A stretch of 64,000 bases of DNA from Urechis unicinctus (Eukaryota > Annelida > Polychaeta > Xenopneusta > Urechidae): positions 31,638,250-31,702,249 of the forward strand of contig CM067343.1 in NCBI GenBank assembly GCA_034190875.2. Reading direction: 5' to 3'. Under the pieces are notes generated by a model that saw only the letters and a list, made by a program, of their open reading frames with translations, made no database searches and had not been told where the DNA came from. The translations under genes were made by a program, and so were the position numbers. Below, in pieces: positions 33,283 to 47,995 of this stretch; position 1 is the first letter of the stretch; each line of letters starts with the position of its first letter.

Positions 33283-36200
33283 GTCATCATCGTCATCATC
33301 ATCATCATTGTCATCATCATCATCACCGTCGCTATCATCATCATTACCATAATGATCATCATCTGCATCATTATCATTAACATCATATGTAATAATTACC
33401 ACCACCACCATCAGCATCATTAACATGATTTTCATCGTCATCATCCTCGTCATCATCGTCGTCAATAGCGGCAACCACAGCATCAATACGCCCTATGACA
33501 TATTGATCACGTTATAATAGTTGAACGATCATTGACGTATCTAGATTGATAATGCTCGGCTCAGTCCGTTACAGCCTTCTTATGGATTCTTATCATTTTT
33601 CTTTGGGCAAATCGTTGCGTGTCTAATCCTGTCCCGGAGGTAACCACTGTCAGATTGTTTAGATCTGCCTATGACTTGGGTCATATATGAATATGTTTGG
33701 ATGGGTTTCAAACGGAGGCTTGAGTTCTGCATATATAACACATGGTAGACAGTCATTGTTCGACCATAAGTTGGTACTGTTAGGTTATGTTGAGAGCTTT
33801 TATATATATTAAATATATGTACTGCTTAATGTGCAATGGCAAACCTGCATTCGCTATGGTTCTAATTGCCTTTATGTGGTTCATCCGTCTATATATAAGT
33901 TCCTCTTCATACGTTTGTCTATGGATGCAGTATAACCAACTGGCTTGTTTAGCATTGTACGTATGAGCATTTACCAATCCTACAGAATACACATATTTCC
34001 GCTACATAAGTCATTTGTTAATGACAGTCTGAACAATGTGATCAAGTCTTGGGCTTTGCAGAAGCATAAATGAAATATTCTGCACTAAAACAGTCAATGA
34101 TGTGTTTAGCTTGCATTTCATCCCTCATTACCAAAACGGGTTGATCTTAAATGTTGAATTCAGCGGCGACTAAATAGTATTAATGTAAGCATATGCCCCA
34201 AAATTATGATTACTCTTAACTCGCTCCATCGGTCGGTGATTTTGTGTAAAGCCTCAAGCTCTGCTAGCCAAGACCTCCTCCTGATAAATTCACTACCTAG
34301 TATTTTATCAATTTGTATTACACATATTGTGTAACGCATCATCACAATACAATATGTTGCACGACGTTAATACGGTAGAATATAATTTTTCAGCCGTTTT
34401 TAGCACAAATTGGTTACATTTTACACGATCTGTATCATTGCACATGATAATAAATCGTTAACGCGCACTATTCCACGTTTGTTTGCTGAAATATCAGATG
34501 ACGCAACTGTGTAATACCCATAAGGTTGATTGTTTGCTAATCTCTTATTTGAAAGCCATTCATATAAATACATCAACCTTGTAACAGGAATATCTTGCCA
34601 ATGACACTGGTAAGCTGTTTTGTTTTGTTTACTGTAATTAACCAAGCAATCTGATTTCATTAGCTCTCACCAATTCACAGAACAATAGCTTCAAGTGTCT
34701 GTTGTAATAATGGCGCGATAGGTGAAAAACAATTTGTGTACGCCAATGATTTTCAGCGAGTAATCCTTCGCTTAAGTTGGTTTCCCAAGCATATTAGCAT
34801 GCATTCCTCAATTATCGTGACGTCAGCGATTTAATCGAGCTGCACTGCAAAATTATATGCTTAAAATACTTACGTTTCTCTGCTGAGTGATTTAACTATT
34901 GCATAAAAATTCTCCGCCAATTTGGAAGAGCAAGCGCCCTCTTAACATTAGAATACCATAAAAGAAAGCTACTCAATGTTGCTTTGAGTACAAATCGAAA
35001 AAGAGTTTTAATGAATGAAAAGATATCTGACAAACTTGTCGATTGGTGCCTATCGTACAGCTACGTTTGGTATGAACGTTATTACATACGACTTCTTTAT
35101 TCTAGTACATCACATAATTGCTCTTGTTATAACGTGTGTTTGCTTGAACAAAATACCACATATGACGTGCTATAGAAGTGTGTTCTACAGATGACTGCTA
35201 TGAATGAGTGGTGCCGGTCCGATACCATCCCCCAGGCCGCTTTATGTATTGCTCAGGCGATGATATTACTCATATCTTTGATACTCAACGTGAGCAGAAA
35301 ACTGACTTATTGAATAGAGAAATCCATATATAGAATACAAAACCCAAGCAGCATTCATTGTCAAATCAAGTGCGGTTATTACTCTGTCAGATGCGCTCAC
35401 TGACCTTAGTAATATGATATCGACTAGTCTGCAAAGCAATGATAACAGCAGGGGGTAGTACGGTGTATGTCGTGACTGGCGCTTCCTACAAATGTAACTT
35501 TGTTACGAATGCAATGAGTTTCGCTATATTTCATCCGCGAAATCATCCAATAATGCTCTAATGTAATAACTCGAATGTTCCCTGTAGTGATCAGACAATT
35601 ATGTAGATTGGAGTTCGGTAGTATACGGCTGGGCTGTCTGCACGAAGCGGACTGTGAACATAAATCAAGCAAAACCACCCTGATGTACTATGCGCGTATC
35701 GTGCTTAGATAGTGAGTTTCACCTTGCTGGTGCACAAAGGCACGTTAATGTTCTGCGATGGTTAATTAGTACTCTATTTGGAGGACTTCAATTTCTCTTA
35801 AACGTATTTATATTATAAATATTTGCGTCTATTCCCTCAATCACCGTCATGCTACTTAATTATTGTCAGTTCCGCACAGTGAGCAGTTCACTGCGGAGAA
35901 GAGTTTGTATAACCCTCGGGGTTTTTGCCTTTTACAACAAACGAACTGAATAGTTCTCGGATTTCAGAATCATCCAATTGGCAGTAGAGTCAATTGAATC
36001 ATTCTTGCTTCAGCAGTAGCAACAGACTCGTCATTGTACATTAACTGTAATGAGACTTTAGCTGCTTTATAATGAATAATCAAAACAAGTGAAAAAGCCA
36101 CACTCGCATCACCCATAACGGGAGTTTAAGTACGACAATAAACACTCAGTATGCAAAACACGGGCACGTCACAAGGGGCAGAGCTTGTGCTTACACTTGT

Positions 36201-39200
36201 CCGTCAAGGTTTGCGTGATGATGAAACCATTCACATTTTACACCCACTGTATATGGTCCAATTTCGACCCGCTTATCAAATTACAAAATATATAATCAAA
36301 AACACATATACTTACAGATGAGCAGGCAAGTGTAAATGTATGGGTAAGAATTAACATAATCGACCCTTTATTCAAGAACTAGAAACTTGAGGATCGTTTG
36401 TATTAGCATCCGGATTGTCATTGACAATAGTAATTTTCTATTTGCTACAAATATTTAGGTTCTGCATAAGCATACTACATGCACAATCTCACTAAGTTTT
36501 CCCATTACTTCATATTTTATTGTACAACAGTATCACTAGCAGTTCAATGAATTGTGTTGCCCAGACAAAAGGTTGAGCTTTCATAACTGAAAGCTTGCAT
36601 GGACGCGGATGTTATCGGAAAGAGTCCCTGAATCAGCGTTCCATTGGTGCTTACACAAAATCTCGTTGGTTGTGCAACATGTATCGTTAGGGCTGTGCAG
36701 GATTCCATTGTATTTGCCCAACAACGGAGTAACCTTGTCATCACCTTGCACAAGGTTACACGTAGACCCATATATAGCTGCTGTATTCCTCAAACAAAGC
36801 CTAATAGAGTACCCTTAAAACCCCCATGCTGCTACCATTAGCAGCAATGTATTAATGTTTAATGACACATTAACTTAGACACCTAAGCTACAGGAACGTC
36901 TAGCTATTTGGGGAAATATTGCTATTTTAAGTCGGCGATCGTCTAACCAAGGCATGGATACTGACTTTAAAAAGAGCAATGTTCCGGAGAGACAAATCAG
37001 TGTCAGTGATTACGCAAGTATATTCACATTATAAGTAGGCGCGTGGACATGTTGCGCGTGCACATCGATCGCATCATGCCGTATTTCCACAGAGTACCTA
37101 GGAAGGCGAGTTCATTACTGTTCATATTAACAGTGGGACTGCATAACAAATGTCACTGTTAATACATACTGCGTTGTGCAATATTGTAGAAATGAACATA
37201 ACAATCAGCTGCTTGTAGTTCTTTTGTTCCTCACCTGATATATATTGCTTAAATCATTCACGCTTAGCATGAGGTGCGTGATTTGCCAACAGTTATGATG
37301 CAGTTTTTATCTGATTACGTTACAATGGGACTAACACAGTGTCATGTAAAACATTATACCAACTGTCCTCAAAATTACCACAAACGTACCAACGGGTCGA
37401 CATACATACTGCCTGCAGCCTAATGCACCTATAAACAAAAGTCATGACTACCACTGCGCCATTACCCAATACCATGTATTGTTCGCGTGGATCCGCTGTA
37501 AATGACGATAGCAAGACTTGCTGCATCATCGCTCAAACAACAAGTTAACAAAATTTCAATGTCGGAAGCGTCTAATAAAAGTAAAATGCAAGAGCTGTCC
37601 TTATCATGTCACATTTGGATGCTGCTGCCAGACGAAGAAAACTAGTGCAATTAACTCCTTCAATGGCTGGTAGCAAGGGAAGTTGGCATTATATTTAATC
37701 AATTTATCAAAGCACGACGATACGCCATCCATCTTTAAGACATACTGTACAGCGCCAACGTTGTGAATGCATTCGTGAATTGTATTGCCGGAAGCAGCAT
37801 TTCACAGTGACGGTCGGTGAGTTAATAAATACTCTTGACGATCGTATAAAATCGTATATGTGTGGTTTTCAGATCTGGTCGTGTCTTGGTTGATGCAAAT
37901 ATCGGCGCACATTTGATGGACGGCCCTGGCATCGCCATTACCTTGCCTTTGTTGAGTATCAATAATCCATGTGTTCGAGAACATATACAATCCACGTAAG
38001 GAAATGATTGTGTTTAACAATAAAACAGTTCTTTGGACTGAGTCAGTCCATACGCTGTACTCCTGGAAGTTTAAAGAGGCAGTCATTATTATTGCAATTG
38101 TATTAGAATCACCATGTTATATCTTCCCATCTTGAAAACATGTACAATCATCTGTGGCGTATATGTCTATTCGTTTGCGACAGTGTGTGTTTATTTCAAC
38201 CCAGTTATACGTAAAAAGAATCTGCTACACTAACTTCCCATGAGATTAGCTTGTAAACCACCATTAATAGCTTTCTTCAAATGCCGCTGGCTCGTTAAGG
38301 CTAAAATAGGATTGTGGGATGCCATTATTGGGTTATGTGTGCGAACGAAATGTCTATTTAAGTGACATTCATTAGTCAAGGCCACAAATGCAATTTTGAA
38401 TGTCGGTGTTAGAATGCCAACACTATTGTTTTGGTCGATGGTGCCTCATTTATCTGGCCATAAAATTCTTAACAGCACAGCGAAAAAAACTACACGACAG
38501 TTGAAGAATGATATGAGAAAAAGGGATTGTCCCATATTTAGCAGTTTGATTATATGAGGGTGCCACGTAAGCAAGGCACGGATTGGACGCTTAGAGCAAG
38601 TGCCTAAGCCACATTATGAAAACATAAATGGACCTAGGGAGTATGGAAACATTTGCATCAATCATTTGACTCCGCAGGGTAAGTGATCTTGACACAGAAA
38701 ACAAAACACCAACTAAGAGTCTTAGGTGGAAGAATCATTTTGTAACTTGCCATGCTTGATCAAAATCTACGACTACCATGGCGGACGCTAATGAATCAAA
38801 CGTAGAATTATCTCAAAGCCTATTGAATTATTCCGGCATTCACATTCATGTGAAACTGTAATGAATCCAATTGTGAGTTCCCCAAATCCCTTCACCGCTT
38901 TGTTACCTATGATACTAGAGAAATAAGCACTGGTTGCCAGTTCATTGCAGTAATTTTATAATTACGTTATAAAAACATATTATCATAATTAAAGTAATAT
39001 AAGACACTTTAAAGTCTATATCCAAATACTTGTCAGGGACGGTTTATTACCTTGCTCAATGTGCACACAATAACTTGTTTGTGTGATCCATCTTCAACCT
39101 TATACCTAACTACTATTAGCACAGACAAAACCCTTAAATTAACGGATGTTAACCTGGACAATTAGTGAGCTCCGTTGTCGCAGTGCACATGTTACATAAG

Positions 39201-39504
39201 TTGCCTAACTCCGTGTCAATGCTTGTTGACGAATAGATCAACTGTTGATGCAGAACACAACTTACTCGTAACGCCCGCGTGTTTCTATTGTGCTCCTGTC
39301 GGTATTAAATATTGATAACAGTTCATTTGTCAAGATTATATACAGGCTAGTACTGATGCCTTTAGTAATCCGTTTATGAAGTAAAATTGTTGTAATCTTA
39401 ACCTTCCTAAGAAGGCCGTTGAGCAGGCGTACCTAGTGTCTATGATTATACATTGAGTGTAGCAAATGACAGTAGTCACCAACAAAAAACAGTTGAATTT
39501 ATGC
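30973..39504 (+). repeat. 8.5-kb tandem copy 2 (hybrid)
   Basis: Bounded by AATCCGTTCTC at both starts. The first ~1.6 kb, including the 41-bp (31,133-31,173) and 17-bp (31,325-31,341) segments, matches copy 3 almost perfectly. From about 33 kb onward it matches copy 1. It thus joins a copy-3-type head to a copy-1-type tail. Confidence 0.95.
33185..33380 (+). repeat. (CAT)n tract, copy 2
   Basis: Same tract as copy 1 but with a different start (TCTTCATCATCGTCACGTCA) and a longer perfect run. Confidence 0.95.
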
Positions 39505-41732
39505 AATCCGTTCTCACGAAATATTCGACTTCGTATGTTGAATTCGATTATTGATTTACATATATGATTAATATTATTATTTATCTTGCCACAGAAAGTC
39601 GGATAGATATCATCACGAAAAGCTCGTGTCTTTTCATATTAGTTGCTTATTTAATCGTATTGTGCTATCAAATTGGTAACAGAATGCTGACGTGGCATTG
39701 ACTTGTCATGGTTAGGCTCCATATTGCTCCAATGACTCTAACAGAGCCATTCCAGACTTCTGTAGGTTTTTGATATATCTTACTACTCAATATACACGCG
39801 TATTCACCATATACGGTGCCATTGGGTTGTCAGGAATGATGGAAACACCACGCTACTGCTGCAAGCTTAAGATTTCAGTTGTGACGCAATCGATTAGACG
39901 TCAACGCGTCAACAGTTGATGGAAATGGAAGAGATCATTTGAGATCAGGGAATCGACGCCCACAGGCGTTGTCAGCAAATATATATTGTTTTAAATGTTC
40001 CTGATGACGCAACAGCGCTAAATGTATATAAAGCCACTATTGCTTATGTCTATGTCAGACCAGTGTTGATGAGGGCGTGGTTGGTCAGATTATTCGTAAT
40101 GTGACCTTATGATTATAAATCATGCACCCGATTGTTCGTCGCAAATTTGAATTCAACGAAAATAGAGTGCAATGAAATGCATTGATACTTCTTGTTTGAC
40201 ATTAGTTAACTATATATAGTGGAAGAAATCGCCGTTTTCCCATCTTATTTCGATTTGTTGACCACGTAAGTCATATGTGCGCCAATACTTGTAAGCACCA
40301 AAGCATGCCGAACGACTTCCTGCAATTAAGAGTCGGCGAATATGAACCACAAATACATTTGTCCTGGTGATGTTCTCACCTTTCGAAGAAACTTCTTTAG
40401 CTAACTATGAGGAGGGTTGATGGTGTATTTAAAACGAATAACTTCTCAATATCTGATTAACGTAAGACTTATATCTCGATTACTGTACCACCGGCTCTTA
40501 CAGCGTCTGATAGCCTTTATATTGTTGTCTCGCCATCCTTAAACACCACATGCGGGTTTTTTTCAACCTACAAAATGCAAATTATTTCAGAGCGCGTATG
40601 CCATTTAACGAAACAATTACCGAATGCTATCCAGTATATCACATTCACCATTTGTTCCAGCTGAACCTCGCGTGTGCCAGTGTTTTCGACTGTTACAATT
40701 TATTTAACACGAACTCTTGATCTGGGTGCCGAGTATGTGCAACACAGATAAAGGACGGGTTGATTGAAGTCATATCCATAATCAATATCAGCTGTCAGAA
40801 TAATGTTGGCTGATGAATAACATTACAATTATCTTTCTTAACATCATGACAGGCTGGGTCGTAAAATGTTTGATTCGGTATCGTTTTCCCGAATGTCTGA
40901 AGGCAATTGTGCAATGGACTGGGTAATACTCACTCCAATAGCTGCGGGTTGCAAAACAAATCAATTTTATGAGCGCTTTGAAGCAAGCAACTAAATGGAA
41001 TGACAAGAATCGAAATTCAACTAATATTCATTATGGCCACGTGCTAGGAATATACAACCTATTTGCGGCTCTGTATAGACAAAGTTGCGATCTTCAAAGA
41101 TAATCGTACTGCAATTACACATACGGCTCAGCATATATTGTACGATTGCAGTTTTCTTCCGAGCTAACCCAACGCAGCTTCGCTGAATGCCCCTTGTCAC
41201 GTCTGAATTGGGGCTAAAATGTTTTTTTAAGGTTTACACGGGGATCAATTGTGTAATATATTTAGATTGAATAATATGGATAAGCAAACCTAGTTTTGAA
41301 TATGGGGTATAGCTCTCGGTAATTTTCTGTTTGTCATCATTTGTCAGAAACGGCAGTTATTCTTGCTTGGCAACATATACAACTAAATTTAGCAAATGTC
41401 AAAAGCCGATGAATTGAATCCTTCTCTCTTGGATATCTGAGGCTGGCTTAACACGGCAACATATCGCCAGCATTCCTCGACCGCCTACACACAGGGACCT
41501 TATTAACCGTAAATTTCTGTGCTGAATACAAATCATGAAAAAGATTCGACGTGATGGGTATCAATCATGTTCAATTCATGCACGTTTTTGTAGCTCTGAT
41601 ATTCCGATTCTAGTGGCAAACGCCGATCTCGAGTTGATTAATGGATTTATTTTTTGGACTTTAATGACCCATGCTGATGGCTTCTGCATACTAGAGTATG
41701 ATAAATTGCCGTCTTATCATCATCGTCACTAC

Positions 41733-41811
<79 letters not shown>

Positions 41812-44800
41812 GTCATCATCGTCATCATCATCATCATTGTCATCATCATCATCACCGTCGCTATCATCATCATTACCATAATGATCATCATCTGCATCAT
41901 TATCATTAACATCATATGTAATAATTACCACCACCACCATCAGCATCATTAACATGATTTTCATCGTCATCATCCTCGTCATCATCGTCGTCAATAGCGG
42001 CAACCACAGCATCAATACGCCCTATGACATATTGATCACGTTATAATAGTTGAACGACCATTGACGTATCTAGATTGATAATGCTCGGCTCAGTCCGTTA
42101 CAGCCTTCTTATGGATTCTTATCTTTTTTCTTTGGGCAAATCGTTGCGTGTCTAATCCTGTCCCGGAGGTAACCACTGTCAGATTGTTTAGATCTGCCTA
42201 TGACTTGGATCATATATGAATATGTTTGGATGGGTTTCAAACGGAGGCTTGAGTTCTGCATATATAACATATGGTAGACAGTCATTGTTCGACCATAAGT
42301 TGGTACTGTTAGGTTATGTTGAGAGCTTTTATATATATTAAATATATGTACTGCTTAATGTGCAATGGCAAACCTGCATTCGCTATGGTTGTAATTGCCT
42401 TTATGTGGTTCATCCGTCTATATATAAGTTCCTCTTCATACGTTTGTCTATGGATGCAGTATAACCAACTGGCTTGTCTAGCATTGTACGTATGAGCATT
42501 TACCAATCCTACAGAATACACATATTTCCGCTACATAAGTCATTTGTTAATGAGAGTCTGAACAATGTGATCAAGTCTTGGGCTTTGCAGAAGCATAAAT
42601 GAAATATTCTGCACTAAAACAGTCAATGATGTGTTCAGCTTGCATTTCATCCCTCATTACCAAAACGGGTTGATCTTAAATGTTGAATTCAGCGGCGACT
42701 AAATAGTATTAATGTAAGCATATGCCCCAAAATTATGATTACTCTTAACTCGCTCCATCGGTCGGTGATTTTGTTTAAAGCCTCAAGCTCTGCTAGCCAA
42801 GACCTCCTCCTGATAAATTCACTACCTAGTATTTTATCAATTTGTATTACACATATTGTGTAACGCATCATCACAATACAATATGTTGCACAACGTTAAT
42901 ACGATAGAATATAATTTTTCAGCCGTTCGTAGCACAAATTGGTTACATTTTACACGATCTGTATCATTGCACATGATAATAAATCGTTAACGCGCACTAT
43001 TCCACGTTTGTTTGCTGAAATATCAGATGACGCAACTGTGTAATACCCATAAGGTTGATTGTTTGCTAATCTCTTATTTGAAAGCCATTCATATAAATAC
43101 ATCAACCTTGTAACAGGAATATCTTGCCAATGACACTGGTAAGCTGTTTTGTTTGTTTACTGTAATGAACCAAGCAATCTGATTTCATTAGCTCTCACCA
43201 ATTCACAGAACAATAGCTTCAAGTGTCTGTTGTAATAACGGCGCGATAGGTGAAAAACAATTTGTGTACGCCAATGATTTTCAGCGAGTAATCCTTCGCT
43301 TAAGTAGGTTTCCCAAGCATATAAGCATGCATTCATCTATCATCGTGACGTCAGCGATTTATTCGGACTGCACTGCAAAATGATATGCTTAAAATACTTA
43401 CGTTTCACTGCTGAGTGATTTAACTATTGCATAAACATTCTTCGCCAAATTGGAAGAGCAAGCGCCCTCTTAACATTAGAATACCATAACAGAAAGCTAC
43501 TCAATGTTACTTTGCGTACAACTCGTACAAGAGTTTTAATGAATGAAACGATATCTGAAAAACTTGTCGGTTGGAGCCTATTGTACAGCTACGTTTGGTA
43601 TGAACGTTATTACATACGACTTCTCTATTCTAGTACATCACTTAATTAATCTTGTTATAACGTGTGTTTGCTTGAACAAAATACCACATATGAGGTGCTA
43701 TAGAAATGTGTTCTACAGATGACTGCTATGAATGAGTGGTGCAGGTCCGATATCATGCCCCAGGCCGCTTAATGTATTGCTCAGGAAATGATGTTTCTCA
43801 TATCTTTGATACTCAAAGTGAGCAGAAAACTGACTTATTTAATAGAGAAATCCATATATAGAGTACAAAACCAAAGCAGCATTCATTGTCAAATCAAGTG
43901 CGGTTATTACTCTGTCAGATTCGCTCACTGACCTTAGTTATATGATATCTACCAGTCTGCAAAGCAATGATTACAGCAGGGGATAGTACGGTGTATGTCG
44001 TGACTGGCGCTTCCTACAAATGTAACTTTGTTACGAATGCAATGAGTTTCGCTATATTTCATCCGCGAAATCATCCAATAATGCTCTAATGTAATAACTC
44101 GAATGTTCCCTGTAGTGATCAGACAATTAAGTAGATTGAAGTTCGGTAGTATACGGCTAGGCTGTCTGCACGAAGCGGACTGTGAACATAAATCAAGCAA
44201 AACCACCCTGATGTACTATGCGCGTATCGTGAGTTTCAACTTGCTGGTGCACAAAGGCACGTTAATGTTCTGCGATGGTTAATTAGTACTCTATTTGGAG
44301 GACTTCAATTTCTCTTAAACGTATTTATGTTATAAATATTTGCGTCTATTCCCTCAAGCACCGTCATGCTACTTAATTATTGTCAGTTCCGCACAGTGAG
44401 CAGCTCACTGCGGAGAAGAGTTTGTATAACCCTCGGGGTTTTTGCCTTTTACAACAAACGAACTGAATAGTTCTCGGATTTCAGAATCATCCAATTGGCA
44501 GTAGAGTCAATTGAATCATTCTTGCTTCAGCAGTAGCAACAGACTCGTCATTGTACATTAACTGTAATGAGACTTTAGCTGCTTTATAATGAATAATCAA
44601 AACACGTGAAAAAGCCACACTCGCATCACCCACATCGGGAGTTTAAGTACGACAATAAACACGGGCATGTCACAGGGGGAAGAGCTTGCGCTTACACTTG
44701 TCCGTCAAGGTTTGCGTGATGATGAAACCATTCACATTTTACACCCACTGTATATGATCCAATTTCGACCCGCTTATCAAATTACAAAATATATGATCAC

Positions 44801-47135
44801 ATATACTTATAGATAAGCAGGCAAGTGTAAATGTATGGGTAAGAATTAACTTAATCGATCCTTTATTCACGAACTAGAAACTTGAGGATCGTTTGTATTA
44901 GCATCCGGATTGTCATTGAAAATAGTAATTTTCTATTTGCTACAAATATTTATGTTCTGCATAAGCATGCTACAGGCACAATCGCACGGCTAAGTTCACT
45001 AAGTCTTCCCATTACTTCATACTTTCTGGTACAACAGTATCACTAGCAGTTCAATGAATTGTGTTGTCCAGACAAAAGGTTCAGCTTTCATAACTGAAAG
45101 CTTGGATGGACGCGGATGTTATCGGAAAGAGTCCCTGAATCAGCGTTCCATTGGTGCTAACACAAAATCTCGTTGGCTGTGCAACATGTATCGTTAGGGC
45201 TGTGCAGGATTCCAATGTATTTGCCCAACAACGGAGTAACCTTGTCATCACCTTGCACAAGGTTACACGTAGGCCCATATATAGCTGCTGTATTCCTCGA
45301 ACAAAGCCTAATACAGTACCCTTAAAGACCCCCATGCTGCTACCATTAGCAGCAATGTATTAATGTTTAATGGTACATTAACTTAGACACCTAAATATTG
45401 CTATTTTAAGTCGGCGATCGTCTAACCAAGGCATGGATACTGACTTTAAAAAAGAGCAATGTTCCGGAGAGACAAATCAGTGTCAGTGATTACGCAAGTA
45501 TATTCACATTATAAGTAGGCGCGTGGACATGTTGCATCATGCCGTATTTCCACAGAGTACCTAGGAAGGCGAGTTCATTACTGTTCATATTAACAGTGGG
45601 ACTGCATAACAAATGTCACTGTTAGTACATACTGCGTTGTGCAATACTGTAGAAATGAACATAACAATAAGCTGCTTGTAGTTTTTTTGTTCCTCACCTG
45701 ATATATATATAGCTTAAATCACTCACAGTCAGTATAAGACATCATTGTTATTGCAATTGTATTAGAATCACCATGTTATATCTTCCCATCTTGAAAACAT
45801 GTACAATCATCTGTGGCATATATGTCTATTCGTTTGCGAGAGTGTGTGTTTATTTCAACCCAGTTAAACGTAAATAGAATCTGCTACACTAATTTCCCAT
45901 GAGATTAGCTTGTAAACAACCATTAATTGCTTTCTTCAAATGCCGCTGGCTCGTTAAGGCTAAAATAGGATTGTGGGATGCCATTATTGGGTTATGTGTG
46001 CGAACGAAATGTCTATTTAAGTGACATTCATTAGTCAAGGACACAAAGGCAATTTTGAATGTCGGTGTTAGAATGCCAACACTATTGTTTTGGTCGACGG
46101 TGCCTCATTTATCTGGCCATAAAATTCTTAAGAGCACAGCGAAAAAATATACGACAGTTGAAGAATGATATGAGAAAAAGGGATTGTCTCATATTTAGCG
46201 GTTTGATTATATGAGGGTGCCACGTAAGCAAGACACGGATTGGACGCTTATAGCAAGTGCCTAAGCCACATTATGAAAACATAAATGGACCTGGAGAGTA
46301 TGGAAGCATTTGCATCAATCATTTGACTCCGCAGGATAAGTGATCTTGACACAGAAAACAAAAAACCAACTAAGAGTCTTAGGTGGAAGAACCATTTTGT
46401 AACTTGCCATGCTTGATCAAAATCTACGACTACCATGGCGGACGCTAATGAATCAAACGTAGAATTATCTCAAAGCCTATTGAATTATTCCGGCATTCAC
46501 ATTCATGTGAAACACTAATGAATCCAACTGTGAGTTCCCCTAATCCCTTCACCGCTTTGTTACCTGGTTGCCAGTTCATTGCAGTAATTTTATAATTACG
46601 TTAAAAAACATATTATCAAAATTAAAGTAATATAAGACACCTTAAAGTCTGTATCCAAATACTTGTCAGGGACGGTTTATTACCTTGTTCAATGTGAACA
46701 CAATAACTTGTTTGTGTGATCCATCTTCAACCTTATACCTAACTACTATTAGCACAGACAAAACCCTTAAATTAACGGATGTTAACCTGGACAATTAGTG
46801 AGCTCCGTTGTCGCAGTGCACATGTTACATAAGTTGCCTAACTCCGTGTCAATGCTTGTTGACGAATAGATCAACTGTTGATGCAGAACACAACTTACTC
46901 GTAACGCCCGCGTGTTTCTATTGTGCTCCTGTCGGTATTAAATATTGATAACAGTTCATTTGTCAAGATTATATACAGGCTAGTACTGATGCCTTTAGTA
47001 ATCCGTTTATGAAGTAAAATTGTTGTAATCTTAACCTTCCTAAGAAGGCCGTTGAGCAGGCGTACCTAGTGTCTATGATTATACATTGAGTGTAGCAGTT
47101 GACAGTAGTCACCCACAAAAACAGTTGAATTTATG
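39505..47135 (+). repeat. 8.5-kb tandem copy 3 (diverged tail, 0.8-kb deletion)
   Basis: Nearly identical to copy 2 up to about 41.59 kb, about 1% different to 43.2 kb, and several percent different with many indels afterwards. It lacks the ~0.8 kb corresponding to 28,735-29,545 of copy 1 (junction near 45,735). It ends at ACAGTTGAATTTATG, beyond which the sequence enters U2. Confidence 0.95.
41716..41910 (+). repeat. (CAT)n tract, copy 3
   Basis: Same tract. Its start agrees with copy 1 (TATCATCATCGTCACTACC) rather than copy 2. Confidence 0.95.
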
Positions 47136-47378
47136 GAACAAGCAATCATTGTTTGACATGCCTCAGCCTTGAAAGACTAGCTACTAGATGCGATGTCTTT
47201 ACTTTACAAATGTCTTAACCTGCTTATATCTTCGATGTATCGACGCAAACAGTTTTAGCTTCGATTATTAAATTGTTACCAGCGTGGCAATAATGCATCT
47301 TGAAACACATAGACGCCAAAAGAACGTAATTGTCCTGCTACTTGGTTATATAATCATAGATCTACAGACACGAATGTA

Positions 47379-47576
47379 ATGGTGCCATACAACCGGATGT
47401 TTACAGAGATCCTCCCATTTCACATACCACAATATCGCCAATTTGATCCAACAACGGGTGTAGACGCCTTCGCCATAATAACATCTTTCACAAAACATGT
47501 GACACGCTTAGCAGCAGCAATGCAAGGCGACAACATATTTGCAAATAGGCCTGGTTACCTAGTCATTTACCTTTAG
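47379..47576 (+). pseudogene. Reading frame shared with U1 (U2 copy, unrecognised)
   Basis: 65 codons from ATG to TAG, containing YNRMFTEILPFHIPQYRQ, TTGVDAFAIIT and GDNIFANRPGYLVIYL. The first ~38 codons correspond in frame to U1 11,192-11,310. No family recognised, and no splice or polyadenylation context that would establish a gene. Listed because it is one of only two frames preserved in both units. Confidence 0.3.
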
Positions 47577-47905
47577 AGTACCTATATACCACTTTTTTAT
47601 AATTCCCTTATTTGGAAGAAATAAAATTTCAATCGTTTGTTAACTAACATTATTTAATAGAGTAACACATGCAACAATATTGTTGCAATATGCGGTATTT
47701 TGTCAAATAGAATTAACTAAATATTTAATTAAACTAACTCAGTTAACGGCTTGAGCCCCGATGGAATCATCTGTATGTAAGTTTATTGGTATTTGTGATG
47801 CACATAGGCTGGAATGCGAGTACCCAATGTGTCATTGGGTTGCATCATACCGTTTTGACCCAAGCGATATGTCAACCAGGTTCGTTCAGAGTCGCAAATA
47901 TCTTG

Positions 47906-47995
47906 GCACATGAAGAAGACAAAGATGAAGAGGAGGAAGAAGAAGAAAACAAAAAGGATTGGGAGAAGAAGAACCAGAATACAGGAAGAGGACGA
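47906..47995 (+). repeat. Short purine-rich GAA/GAG tract
   Basis: Degenerate counterpart of the long GAA tract at 11,797-12,060. Confidence 0.8.

Larger units (their letters stand above)
11166..47135 (+). repeat. Tandem unit U1 (with internal triplication)
   Basis: Collinear with U2: 11,192 matches 47,385; 12,100 matches 48,008; 13,385 matches 49,235; 14,611 matches 50,429; 15,960 matches 51,600; 17,048 matches 56,370; 18,857 matches 58,113; 22,240 matches 60,760; 23,570 matches 61,490; 24,481 matches 62,517; 27,090 matches 63,040. With a single copy of its 8.5-kb tail U1 would be about 20 kb. Confidence 0.8.
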
